Source of the DNA: a virus
IMG/VR virus record: IMGVR_UViG_3300030202_002001
Span: 1-64,000 of that record
DNA: 64,000 nt
Direction: 5' to 3' (one strand)
The notes under the pieces were generated by a model, which saw only the letters and a program-made list of their open reading frames with translations, made no database searches and was not told the origin of the DNA. Below are positions 7,558-13,429 of this stretch, one piece after another (the first letter of the stretch is position 1; every line of letters starts with the position of its first letter). Both the position numbers and the translations under genes were made by a program.

Positions 7558-7801
7558 TAATTATCAGTCATTCTATGCCACTAATTCACTCATATTAGAG
7601 GCAAAGGTCAGTTTTAGTGGTTATGTCAGCAAAGATGGCACAGTTGCCGCTGTGCCCCTTTCAAATAGCAAAAAATTCATTGTTATACACAACGGCGGTC
7701 AATTTAAGACCTGCCGCAATTATCATTCTGCCTTATCTCTCTGCAAAAAGTTAGAGAAGGCCGCCAGTAAACAAACTGGCACAGGAACCCTGCCGCTCTA
7801 G
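7550..7801 (+). CDS. Small protein of unknown function (83 aa)
   Basis: The ATG overlaps the previous TGA (ATGAATGTCTGA arrangement). Contains beta strands (AKVSFSGYVSKDGTVAAVPL, KKFIVIHNGG) and an SALSLCKKLEKAASK helix. No recognised domain. Followed by a -10 box at 7813, so it probably closes an operon. Confidence 0.6.
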   Translation: MSDNYQSFYATNSLILEAKVSFSGYVSKDGTVAAVPLSNSKKFIVIHNGGQFKTCRNYHSALSLCKKLEKAASKQTGTGTLPL

Positions 7802-7812
7802 TGGTGGGGTAT

Positions 7813-7818
7813 TATAAT
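7813..7818 (+). promoter_or_regulatory. TATAAT -10 box with AAGAGGG downstream motif
   Basis: TATAATAAGAGGGT lies 25 bp before ATG 7844, and a good ribosome-binding site (AAGGGAGAA) lies between. The downstream AAGAGGG resembles AAGAGAG at 9142 and AAGAGTG at 13406. Confidence 0.5.
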
Positions 7819-7843
7819 AAGAGGGTAAACAAGGGAGAACCCC

Positions 7844-8215
7844 ATGACCCAAACCCTCGCTGAGTTCGCTGCACAACGAGACGCACAAAACACAATCAGA
7901 CTTAATGTCCGTAAGCATACTCTGACTCTGTGTGATCGTTTGATGGAAGATTTCAAGCGTCGTAATAACAACAAAGATGATGGTTATAAGTTTTATATTG
8001 AGTCAGGTCGTAAGTATCACAAAATCATCATGGAAACTCATGGCGGATCTCGTTCCGTGCATGCATTTGTTGATCAAAAGACAGGTGAAGTTTACAAAGC
8101 AGCATCATTCAAAGCACCTGCAAAGATTGTTCGCTATCGTTTGCTTGAGATTGCGTCTCGTGAAGAGTGCTTCAATCGCGCAGATTGGGCAGGTGGTTAC
8201 CTTTACATCCGTTGA
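7844..8215 (+). CDS. Conserved cyanophage-type protein of unknown function (123 aa)
   Basis: Strong ribosome-binding site (AAGGGAGAACCCC) before ATG 7844. An N-terminal helix (LAEFAAQRDAQNTIRLNVRK) leads to KFYIESGRKYHKIIM and a conserved-looking segment, VHAFVDQKTGEVYKAASFKAPAK, described here in pieces. It ends REECFNRADWAGGYLYIR. I remember similar proteins in other T4-like cyanophages, without known function. Its own promoter and strong RBS suggest high early expression. Confidence 0.75.
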   Translation: MTQTLAEFAAQRDAQNTIRLNVRKHTLTLCDRLMEDFKRRNNNKDDGYKFYIESGRKYHKIIMETHGGSRSVHAFVDQKTGEVYKAASFKAPAKIVRYRLLEIASREECFNRADWAGGYLYIR

Positions 8216-8216
8216 T

Positions 8217-8402
8217 ATGTCTGCTAAAATACACAAGGATCTGCGTAAATTGATGAAATCTTATGATTTCACTCTTTATCGTGATGGCAATCACTATTCA
8301 TGGCATGGTCCTAATGGTGCCGTTGTTGTAACATCAAAGACGCCAGGAAAAGCGCGTTGGTTGAAAGAAATTGAGAAGAACATCAGGAGACAAATTGCAT
8401 GA
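8217..8402 (+). CDS. HicA-like small protein (61 aa)
   Basis: ATG 8217 lies 1 bp after the previous stop. The fold cues match the HicA/YcfA toxin family: helix KDLRKLMKSYDFTLYR, then a GxH loop (DGNHYSWHGPNG, H26) in the position of HicA's catalytic GSHxxF, strand AVVVTSK, and a final helix LKEIEKNIRRQ. HicA proteins are mRNA interferases with a double-stranded-RNA-binding-like fold. No HicB antitoxin is adjacent. A regulatory or RNA-binding use by the phage is possible. The assignment is pattern-based. Confidence 0.5.
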   Translation: MSAKIHKDLRKLMKSYDFTLYRDGNHYSWHGPNGAVVVTSKTPGKARWLKEIEKNIRRQIA

Positions 8403-8611
8403 AAATTGATGTCATTGCAAGAGCAATAGGTAGTTTTCTAGTTATTATCTCCTACTTCGTAATTCTTCATGTGAGTGCAACAGTAGGTGCTATGATGATG
8501 TTAACGGCCGACGCTATTTCGGTGCCGTACTTTATAAGAACTAAATCATGGGATGTGGTTCTTATGTTAACATTTTTACTTTGTATTTCATCTAGCAAGT
8601 TAATTTTATGA
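8399..8611 (+). CDS. Small membrane protein (70 aa, two to three TM segments)
   Basis: ATG overlaps the previous stop (GCATGA). Hydrophobic segments lie at ~9-27 (AIGSFLVIISYFVILHVSA), ~29-45 and ~52-69 (VVLMLTFLLCISSSKLIL), with a charged PYFIRTKSWD loop between them. This suits an inner or thylakoid membrane protein. Similar proteins are widespread in cyanophages; function unknown. It overlaps the lysozyme-like gene by 4 bp. Confidence 0.7.
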   Translation: MKIDVIARAIGSFLVIISYFVILHVSATVGAMMMLTADAISVPYFIRTKSWDVVLMLTFLLCISSSKLIL

Positions 8612-9117
8612 TTTTGTACGATCTCCCCCCCGCTCCAATTGTTCAATGTGTTGATTGCACACCGAACGAGAAAAGAACACTTGAGTTTCTCCAAACAAGA
8701 GGAATTCGCAGCAAAAATGCACTTGCTGTTGTGATGGGTAATATTCAACAAGAGTCTAGATTTGACACTCTTATTTGTGAAGGTGGATTTAGAACTGGTT
8801 ATCATGATTGTCACCGTGGTGGGTTTGGTTTGATTCAGTGGACTACACCTAATCGTTATCGTGGTTTAGGTAAGTTTGCTGAAAAGTATGGTGGCAATGT
8901 TAATGTGATCGACACACAATTGCGTTACATGGTTAACGAACCTCAGTGGACTCGTTATGAACTTTATCTCAAAAGTGAAGATCAATCAATCGGTTTCTAT
9001 ATGAAACATGCATATAATTGGTTGGGTTGGGGTATTCATGGAAACCGTACTTTATACTCTAAACAATACTTAAATCGTTTCAGTGTGACAGTGCCCGAAC
9101 TGTCCACTATCGGTTGA
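8608..9117 (+). CDS. Phage tail lysozyme-like protein
   Basis: 169 aa. Residues ~27-90 carry the tail-lysozyme pattern: a helix (TLEFLQTRGIRSKNALAVVM), GNIQQESRF with E49 as candidate catalytic acid, then GGFGLIQWTTPNRY (71-84), where GLIQW is typical of lysozyme-fold peptidoglycan hydrolases. The remainder is helical with an aromatic YNWLGWGIHGN segment. No signal peptide is present. Such domains cut peptidoglycan for DNA entry or release. Here it is coupled to a membrane protein rather than to baseplate genes, so either a tail role or a lysis role fits. The gene overlaps the previous one (ATGA). Confidence 0.75.
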   Translation: MILYDLPPAPIVQCVDCTPNEKRTLEFLQTRGIRSKNALAVVMGNIQQESRFDTLICEGGFRTGYHDCHRGGFGLIQWTTPNRYRGLGKFAEKYGGNVNVIDTQLRYMVNEPQWTRYELYLKSEDQSIGFYMKHAYNWLGWGIHGNRTLYSKQYLNRFSVTVPELSTIG

Positions 9118-9141
9118 AACGCTCCCGTTTTCCTGTATTAT
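9114..9141 (+). promoter_or_regulatory. Sigma70-like promoter TTGAAA-16-TATTAT
   Basis: -35 TTGAAA (9114-9119), 16-bp spacer, -10 TATTAT (9136-9141) followed by AAGAGAG. The -35 overlaps the stop of the lysozyme-like gene. The RBS AAAGGA and ATG 9166 follow. Confidence 0.6.
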
Positions 9142-9165
9142 AAGAGAGTCAAAGGAACACACCTC

Positions 9166-9432
9166 ATGCAACTCACAAACTCCGCCACCATCGTTGATTT
9201 CTTCCCTGAGGCATTTATTGCCGAGGCTGATGACAACAAAGGCATGAAAGTTGTGATCAAGCGTTTTAACAAGCGTGTTACTTTCCGCGCTACTGGTCAA
9301 AAATCATACAGCACAGTTGTTATGACTGATGCTAAAAATGAGTGGTGTGAGCGTATTGCTAACGGTGCTGAGGTTACTAACTACAACACCGAAAAAATGC
9401 CTCGCTCTGAATATATGCCAATGGCATGCTGA
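9166..9432 (+). CDS. Small protein of unknown function (88 aa)
   Basis: Good RBS (AAAGGAACACACCTC before ATG 9166). Sequence elements are TIVDFFPEAFIAEADD, a basic strand pair KVVIKRFNKRVTFRAT and a C-terminal YMPMAC. Own promoter at 9114. No domain recognised. Confidence 0.65.
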   Translation: MQLTNSATIVDFFPEAFIAEADDNKGMKVVIKRFNKRVTFRATGQKSYSTVVMTDAKNEWCERIANGAEVTNYNTEKMPRSEYMPMAC

Positions 9433-9462
9433 TTAAATACTATTGTCTTTCTATTTCGATCA

Positions 9463-9621
9463 ATGACAACCGACACATTTAGCACTATTGAGTTGACCTC
9501 TGGTCAAGCAGATTTGATTCTGTGGTGCATTGAACAAATGTATATCGATCTGAGTGATGCTGAAGAGCAGGATCTTAGACCAATCATGTCCAAACTAGCA
9601 GAGATTTCTGATCATGAGTAA
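9463..9621 (+). CDS. Small acidic protein (52 aa)
   Basis: Reads from ATG 9463 to TAA 9621. Two predicted helices (SGQADLILWCIEQMYIDL and RPIMSKLAEISDH). It overlaps the next ATG by 8 bp. A GATTAAATA motif lies ~25 bp upstream. Unknown function. Confidence 0.5.
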   Translation: MTTDTFSTIELTSGQADLILWCIEQMYIDLSDAEEQDLRPIMSKLAEISDHE

Positions 9622-9778
9622 CATTCAAGATGTGACAGATTCTGCCGCTGATTGGCAAGATTTCTGGGAGAATGAAGATGAGGTGTCAACAGATCTTGAA
9701 GGTTGGCAAAAGCGTTATGTTGAGTCTGCCATTAATGGCGGCGTTATTTGTAAGCGTGAGTCAATGCTATCTGACTAA
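9614..9778 (+). CDS. Small acidic protein (54 aa)
   Basis: ATG 9614 to TAA 9778. Helical and acidic (ADWQDFWENEDEVSTDLEGW), ending CKRESMLSD. Directly abuts the next start (TAAATGG). No domain recognised. Confidence 0.5.
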   Translation: MSNIQDVTDSAADWQDFWENEDEVSTDLEGWQKRYVESAINGGVICKRESMLSD

Positions 9779-10069
9779 ATGGAACTAGAATTACCGCCTG
9801 ATTTTATTCATGAACCGCCCGAAGGATATTCATACTCCGTCAAATCTTTCAAAAATGGTGTGCTGGGTATTTGGTTATTGCATCATCGTGAGTACATTTT
9901 TAGTAGCGATGCAGTTAGCACAATCTGGGGCTTTTATGCCACAAAGAAACAACAATACCATGCACCCATTAATGCAAAGAAAGTAGGCAAGATTGTGAAC
10001 ATTGATGATACAACACCATTCACCGCAATGCAACTTAACCTAAATCCGCTCATGGAAGCGTTCAGCTAA
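9779..10069 (+). CDS. Conserved cyanophage-type protein of unknown function (96 aa)
   Basis: Begins MELELPPDFIHEPPEGY with no gap after the previous stop. Features are VLGIWLLHHREYIFSSD, TIWGFYATKKQQYHAPIN, and an end TPFTAMQLNLNPL that I remember as conserved in cyanophage homologues. Function unknown. A strong terminator 24 bp after the stop makes this the last gene of its operon. Confidence 0.7.
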   Translation: MELELPPDFIHEPPEGYSYSVKSFKNGVLGIWLLHHREYIFSSDAVSTIWGFYATKKQQYHAPINAKKVGKIVNIDDTTPFTAMQLNLNPLMEAFS

Positions 10070-10092
10070 GACAGTTGACAGAGTGTCCACTA

Positions 10093-10115
10093 ACCGCCCC
10101 ACGGGCGGTTTTTTT
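10093..10115 (+). terminator. Rho-independent terminator
   Basis: Perfect 7-bp stem ACCGCCC / GGGCGGT with a 3-base loop (CAC), followed by a run of seven T. It ends the operon containing 9779-10069 and is only 3 bp from the palindrome at 10119. Confidence 0.9.
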
Positions 10116-10118
10116 GTG

Positions 10119-10135
10119 CCATACTAACAGTATGG
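10119..10135. promoter_or_regulatory. Perfect palindrome CCATACT-AAC-AGTATGG, operator candidate (copy 1)
   Basis: A 7-bp perfect inverted repeat with a 3-bp centre, located at the start of the transcription unit of the 54-aa gene. It is repeated at 10855 with the same half sites and a different centre. The flanking GTGTCCACT at 10083-10091 is also conserved. It could bind a dimeric regulator or form a short hairpin in the leader. Confidence 0.6.
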
Positions 10136-10155
10136 AAAACAAAGGAACCCGCACC

Positions 10156-10320
10156 ATGACCAAACGAGAAGCAAAAGCAAATTTCCTCGCTGTCTCTGTT
10201 GAGGAAAAACTCAACGACAAACCCGCAATGCGCTTCGCTTGGGGTGTATATACCGATCTACTTTGTAGAGAAGGTTATATCACCATGAAGCAATATGAAT
10301 CATGGGTTTGCCCTTTCTGA
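10156..10320 (+). CDS. Small protein with C-terminal LLxxGxIT...W motif (54 aa)
   Basis: RBS AAAGGAACC precedes ATG 10156. An in-frame ATG at 10132 lies inside the palindrome and is less likely. Basic N-terminus (TKREAKANFLAVSVEEKL), then FAWGVYTDLLCREGYITMKQYESWVCPF, given here as a described motif. The last part matches the end of the protein at 10506 (LL-x2-G-x-I-x3-Q-x3-W). Unknown function; early gene behind the palindrome and terminator. Confidence 0.6.
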   Translation: MTKREAKANFLAVSVEEKLNDKPAMRFAWGVYTDLLCREGYITMKQYESWVCPF

Positions 10321-10344
10321 TCACAATTCACTCTCTTTTTTATT

Positions 10345-10503
10345 ATGAACAAAGCAGTCGAAAAGCATCTCTCAGACCCATACAATCGCCTTCGCTATTT
10401 GTATGATTTTCTAGACAGAGATGATGATGACATGGATGCAAAATGTTATCCACGAATCTATCACTATCTCTCATTTGTAACTGACTCTGAATCTCACTAT
10501 TGA
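10345..10503 (+). CDS. Small acidic protein (52 aa)
   Basis: ATG 10345 to TGA 10503. Two helices (LRYLYDFLDRDDDDMD, PRIYHYLSFVTD). The stop is linked to the next start through TGATCATG. No domain. Confidence 0.5.
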   Translation: MNKAVEKHLSDPYNRLRYLYDFLDRDDDDMDAKCYPRIYHYLSFVTDSESHY

Positions 10504-10505
10504 TC

Positions 10506-10673
10506 ATGCTTAAAAAAAATCTCATTCGCGTAGTTGGTGACACTGCAAGAGGTGTTGATCCTAATATGTCACGATTAGATAAGTTTGAAGTTTTCTGCCG
10601 TGTTTGTGATGGTCTACTGGAAGACGGTAGAATATCATCAGCACAACATTCATCCTGGACAAACATTTTTTGA
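10506..10673 (+). CDS. Small protein with C-terminal LLxxGxIS...W motif (55 aa)
   Basis: ATG 10506 in TGATCATG. Ends FCRVCDGLLEDGRISSAQHSSWTNIF (described), sharing a pattern with the 10156 protein: aromatic, LL, G, I, Q, W, final F. The two may be diverged paralogues of a helical microprotein. Function unknown. Confidence 0.5.
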   Translation: MLKKNLIRVVGDTARGVDPNMSRLDKFEVFCRVCDGLLEDGRISSAQHSSWTNIF

Positions 10674-10675
10674 TC

Positions 10676-10807
10676 ATGCGTATTATCTTCACTCTTCTCA
10701 TTGTTATTCTTGGGGCTAATTTTGTTGTTGATCTCATGGATTCTAGTTTAGTTGATGTCATTCAAGAGCGTAACGAAACAATCGAGAAAATGATGCAAGA
10801 CATGTGA
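10676..10807 (+). CDS. Single-TM microprotein (43 aa)
   Basis: ATG 10676 again in TGATCATG. Residues 2-18 (RIIFTLLIVILGANFVV) form one membrane segment or signal anchor, followed by an acidic helix VIQERNETIEKMMQDM. Read directly from sequence; supported by tight spacing. Confidence 0.45.
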   Translation: MRIIFTLLIVILGANFVVDLMDSSLVDVIQERNETIEKMMQDM

Positions 10808-10854
10808 CACCGCACAAGGTGTCCACTCATCGCCCCAAAACCCCAAAATCTGTG

Positions 10855-10871
10855 CCATACTTACAGTATGG
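10855..10871. promoter_or_regulatory. Perfect palindrome CCATACT-TAC-AGTATGG, operator candidate (copy 2)
   Basis: Same half sites as the palindrome at 10119, and again 27-28 bp downstream of a conserved GTGTCCACT. The terminator hairpin between the two elements in copy 1 is replaced here by a C/A-rich stretch (CGCCCCAAAACCCCAAAATC). Confidence 0.6.
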
Positions 10872-10885
10872 AAAACAAAGCAAAC

Positions 10886-11104
10886 ATGATCACCAAAGGC
10901 ATCGTAGGCAAGATCGCAACCGATCCCGCTTTTCTCTCTGCTCTAGAGGGTCTCGATTCTTTCGTTTTTGATAACTCTGCCGATCTTGATATGGCATATG
11001 ATTGGATCGCTGATCAAACTGGAATCGATTCTTTTGTTTATGACAAAAAAGCATTTGATCTCTTCTATGATGCTTTCGACGCTACACAATCACTCGATGA
11101 CTAA
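10886..11104 (+). CDS. Small acidic protein of unknown function (72 aa)
   Basis: ATG 10886 (MITKGIVGKIATDP) is preferred over ATG 10868, which lies inside the palindrome. Aromatic and acidic (LDSFVFDNSADLDMAYDW, AFDLFYDAFDATQ). Helical. The last codons overlap the next ATG (GATGACTAA). Unknown function. Confidence 0.6.
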   Translation: MITKGIVGKIATDPAFLSALEGLDSFVFDNSADLDMAYDWIADQTGIDSFVYDKKAFDLFYDAFDATQSLDD

Positions 11105-11315
11105 AACTTACACACTTTTCTCTGATTTACACAAAATGACTATTTCAAACCCTTATGTTGAAACTCTCGTCGAAATGGGATATGATCGACAAGATGTAGA
11201 AGTTGCTTCTACAATGTTTCAAAAGAAAACTTTCCCTTGTGTTATTCACGGTCGTCAATTTGACACCGAAGAACAATATCATCAAGAGTTGCACGACTTC
11301 ATGAACGGTATGTGA
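11097..11315 (+). CDS. Conserved cyanophage-type small protein (72 aa)
   Basis: ATG 11097 overlaps the previous stop; an internal ATG at 11136 is the alternative. The core YVETLVEMGYDRQDVEVAS looks like a three-helix UBA-type segment. It is followed by MFQKKTFPCVIHGRQFDTEEQY and ends LHDFMNGM. I remember similar proteins in cyanophages. A protein-interaction role is a guess. Confidence 0.6.
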   Translation: MTKTYTLFSDLHKMTISNPYVETLVEMGYDRQDVEVASTMFQKKTFPCVIHGRQFDTEEQYHQELHDFMNGM

Positions 11316-11317
11316 TT

Positions 11318-11524
11318 ATGTCTCTTATCAAACAACATTTGCACGATCAATTAATGTCACAAGATCAACTGACTGAGATGCTCACACTCTCCGAACAAAT
11401 TCAGGAGAATATACAAGTTGCGGGAGAATTGTGGGAGATGAGTGATTTTGAGGTTTCTGCCCTTTGTGGTATGGTAGCCGATGCATTTTACGACAAAGGC
11501 ATCACAATGGAAAGTCTGATCTAA
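11318..11524 (+). CDS. Small helical protein (68 aa)
   Basis: ATG 11318 (MSLIKQHLHDQL); a GTG at 11312 is the alternative. Entirely helical and acidic with heptad-like spacing (QDQLTEMLTLSEQIQENIQ). Unknown function. It ends the operon before the promoter at 11552. Confidence 0.55.
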   Translation: MSLIKQHLHDQLMSQDQLTEMLTLSEQIQENIQVAGELWEMSDFEVSALCGMVADAFYDKGITMESLI

Positions 11525-11551
11525 CCAGTTGGCAAAGTGGCACACACCCCC

Positions 11552-11580
11552 TTGTGAAATGCTGCCAAAGCGGTTATATT
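11552..11580 (+). promoter_or_regulatory. Sigma70-like promoter TTGTGA-17-TATATT
   Basis: -35 TTGTGA (11552-11557), 17-bp spacer, -10 TATATT (11575-11580), overlapping TATTAT. A preceding AGTTGGCAAAGTGGCACAC (from 11528) resembles AGTTGACAGAGTGTCCAC at 10073. A leader of ~50 bases precedes ATG 11639. Confidence 0.6.
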
Positions 11581-11638
11581 ATAGAAGTGGAGGGGACAGC
11601 ACCTCTCCCGCCTCTTAACTCTCTTCTCTTCTCTCATC

Positions 11639-11986
11639 ATGCGTAAAATCGAAACCAACATGAACGCCGCTGTTCAAAGCAACCGCGACTGGTCATCATC
11701 TAACACAACTGTTCATTTTAACGAAGAAACTCAGACTTCTATTGTTCGACTTCATGGCAACAAAATTGCAGAGGTTACTGATGACACCATGACGATCTTT
11801 GATGGCGGTTGGCAGTCCAACACCACAAAATCTCGCCTTAATGCACTTTGCGATGAATTCTGCATTGCTGGTGAAGGTGTATTTCAGAAAGATTTTATCT
11901 GGTATGTAAGAAAGTTTGCAGGTGCTATCAACGGCAAAAATGTATATGTCAATGAGAAGTTTGAATCTGGTTACACCTTCGCTTGA
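11639..11986 (+). CDS. Conserved cyanophage-type protein of unknown function (115 aa)
   Basis: Begins MRKIETNMNAAVQSNRDW, then beta strands (TVHFNEETQTSIVRLHGNKIAEV), a FDGGWQSNTTKSRLNAL segment and GEGVFQKDFIWYVRKFAG. I remember this block as shared by many T4-like cyanophages, with no assigned role. Its own promoter lies at 11552. A second ATG at 11660 (MNAAVQ) cannot be excluded. Confidence 0.7.
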   Translation: MRKIETNMNAAVQSNRDWSSSNTTVHFNEETQTSIVRLHGNKIAEVTDDTMTIFDGGWQSNTTKSRLNALCDEFCIAGEGVFQKDFIWYVRKFAGAINGKNVYVNEKFESGYTFA

Positions 11987-12024
11987 TTTAATTGTTTCAC
12001 CTTAACCTCTACATTCAAGATCCA

Positions 12025-12342
12025 ATGGCAAAATCACACGCAATCATCATGTCCCACAAAGGCAAACTCTCAATCGAAAAACTATCTCAAGGGATCGATT
12101 TTCATTCTGATTCTTTTGCTGAGGTTGCGATTGAATTTGATAATGATAGCGTCACACGAGTTTCTAACTTTATCGCTAAATATGAAGAGTTCATCAATCT
12201 CAGTATTCTGAGGTTTGATAGTCCTGCATTTGTATTCAAACTCGGTGCATCCTCACAAAAGGAAATCGCCCGCATTTGTGATATAATGCTAGAGGATATC
12301 GATGTTATCGATTTGGAAATTCTTTCAACAGAGGGGAACTAA
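12025..12342 (+). CDS. Protein of unknown function (105 aa)
   Basis: ATG 12025 (MAKSHAIIMSHKGKL); an upstream TTG at 11992 is possible but weaker. Alternating strands and helices (IEFDNDSVTRVSNFIAKYEEF, VFKLGASSQKEIARICDIMLEDIDVIDLEIL, described). No motif known. A TATAAT at 12282-12287 inside the gene may serve the next small genes. Confidence 0.6.
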   Translation: MAKSHAIIMSHKGKLSIEKLSQGIDFHSDSFAEVAIEFDNDSVTRVSNFIAKYEEFINLSILRFDSPAFVFKLGASSQKEIARICDIMLEDIDVIDLEILSTEGN

Positions 12343-12344
12343 CC

Positions 12345-12512
12345 ATGAGCAAAATCGACAAACTTTTTGATCAGCATATCGAAGCACTCATGGATGACAT
12401 TCCAGAAGAGATGTGGTATAATAAACAAGGGCAAACAATTCTAGACGAAGATATCTCCGTTGAAGAATCTGTGCCCTCGTTTGTTAAACTTGAATGTCTC
12501 TCATCATGGTAA
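12345..12512 (+). CDS. Small acidic protein (55 aa)
   Basis: ATG 12345, 2 bp after the previous stop, with RBS AGAGGGGA. Reads MSKIDKLFDQHIEALMDDIPEEMW..., ending VKLECLSSW. Helical and acidic. Unknown function. Confidence 0.55.
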   Translation: MSKIDKLFDQHIEALMDDIPEEMWYNKQGQTILDEDISVEESVPSFVKLECLSSW

Positions 12513-12670
12513 AGCCCCCGATGATTAATTACGATCAAGAGTTATACAAACAGATCGTCATCTATTATCAACAATTGGACAGCGCCAAAAATGACACAAC
12601 CCTTACAGGTCAAAGTAGAACTATCTCACACTCAGTTGAGTATGCTGAGAGCACTGATCATTCAGTATAG
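12506..12670 (+). CDS. Doubtful small ORF (54 aa)
   Basis: ATG 12506 overlaps the previous stop. It begins MVKPPMINYDQELYKQIVIYY, which looks like coding sequence. It then overlaps the next gene by 80 bp in another frame, and the C-terminal part is low in character. It may be genuine only in its first half. Confidence 0.3.
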   Translation: MVKPPMINYDQELYKQIVIYYQQLDSAKNDTTLTGQSRTISHSVEYAESTDHSV

Positions 12671-12800
12671 ACAGACCTGGCAATCTAGAGGGGAATTGCC
12701 AACACATATCACAGACTTATTAGACTCAACAGATCATCAGCTAGTGGCATCATGTTCACCATCGGAGAGTCAGTTTCCTATGACGGATTGGACGGCGTAA
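12591..12800 (+). CDS. Small helical protein of unknown function (69 aa)
   Basis: ATG 12591 (MTQPLQVKVELSHTQLSML). A long amphipathic helix is followed by a second (LPTHITDLLDSTDHQLVAS) and a less regular C-terminus that overlaps the next gene. No recognised domain. Confidence 0.5.
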   Translation: MTQPLQVKVELSHTQLSMLRALIIQYRQTWQSRGELPTHITDLLDSTDHQLVASCSPSESQFPMTDWTA

Positions 12801-12937
12801 TTAACTTCATTTCTGAAGAATATGTCACCGTCTGTGTTAAACGCTATCCGTCCAATGGTAGATACGGAGAGACACAAGTGTGCCTCTGTGTGTACCCTGC
12901 GTATCAAGATAAGATAAGTCGTAGAGAGACCAATTAA
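12752..12937 (+). CDS. Small beta-rich (SH3-like?) protein (61 aa)
   Basis: Starts MFTIGESVSYDGLDGVINFIS with strands in the pattern of a small SH3-like barrel (GESVSY, GVINFI, YVTVCVK, VCLCVYP). A YQDKISRRETN tail follows. I remember MFTIGE-type proteins in other cyanophages. Overlaps the previous gene by 49 bp. Function unknown. Confidence 0.65.
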   Translation: MFTIGESVSYDGLDGVINFISEEYVTVCVKRYPSNGRYGETQVCLCVYPAYQDKISRRETN

Positions 12938-12944
12938 ATGCTCT

Positions 12945-12959
12945 CTGAGTGTCACTGAA
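12945..12959. repeat. 15-mer repeat CTGAGTGTCACTGAA (copy 1)
   Basis: First of three related 15-mers in the gene-free region. It differs from the copy at 13243 at two positions. Confidence 0.6.
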
Positions 12960-13138
12960 GTGCCTCTGAGTGAGTGATGCGGAAATTAAATAAATGTATT
13001 AAAAAATATATGTGTGTGTTTTGTTCGTTGAGTTAAATCTTTGAATTAATGTGCTCTCACGATGTTAGCTAAGCGAGCGTACCATGAGACTCGCAGTCTG
13101 TCAAGTATCAGGATTTTTATGTTACAGACAGGACACAA

Positions 13139-13168
13139 TTGGCAATCAGGCAGTCATCATGGTATAAT
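13139..13168 (+). promoter_or_regulatory. Sigma70-like promoter TTGGCA-18-TATAAT
   Basis: -35 TTGGCA (13139-13144), 18-bp spacer, perfect -10 TATAAT (13163-13168). The next gene starts 260 bp downstream, so the transcript would begin with a long untranslated or noncoding part. Confidence 0.6.
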
Positions 13169-13242
13169 AGGGAGGACATCACCCAGAACATCCAATCTCA
13201 TGCCAGCCAACTAACACAAACTCATAGACAATCTGAGACATT

Positions 13243-13257
13243 CTGAGTATCACTGAG
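13243..13257. repeat. 15-mer repeat CTGAGTATCACTGAG (copy 2)
   Basis: Part of the three-copy set. It lies 36 bp before copy 3, downstream of the promoter at 13139. Confidence 0.65.
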
Positions 13258-13278
13258 GGGGACCTACATCATGACACT

Positions 13279-13293
13279 CTGAGTATCACTTAG
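13279..13293. repeat. 15-mer repeat CTGAGTATCACTTAG (copy 3)
   Basis: One mismatch from copy 2. Copies 2 and 3 share the 12-mer CTGAGTATCACT, preceded by TT or CT. Confidence 0.65.
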
Positions 13294-13429
13294 TGCCACA
13301 CAGTTGTTATCAGACAGTGGTTTAAATTCGATGGGTCCTTGTAACCTACAACGAACCGAATTCGACCTCTCAATATCAAGTGAATAAAAAAAAATTCTGA
13401 TATATAAGAGTGACTCCCAGGTCCACTGT

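Larger units (their letters stand above)
12938..13429. other. Gene-free region with repeats and a promoter
   Basis: About 490 bp without a convincing reading frame. It holds an A/T-rich tract (12980-13015), three copies of a CTGAGTRTCACT-type 15-mer, a sigma70-like promoter (13139-13168), a GCGAG / CTCGC stem near 13075-13095, and an AATTCG ... CGAATT inverted pair (13327-13361). A four-codon ATG-CCA-GCC-AAC-TAA begins at 13199. I see no tRNA. It could encode a small RNA or act as a regulatory or replication site. Confidence 0.55.

Noticed and set aside
10119-10135. Cyanobacterial LexA or NtcA box
   Set aside because: The half site CCATACT does not fit RGTAC-N3-DGTWCB or GTA-N8-TAC; left as an unassigned operator candidate.
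12938-13429. tRNA gene in the gene-free region
   Set aside because: No acceptor stem closing with a T-arm GTTCRA loop at correct distances; GAATTCGA here is part of a different inverted pair.
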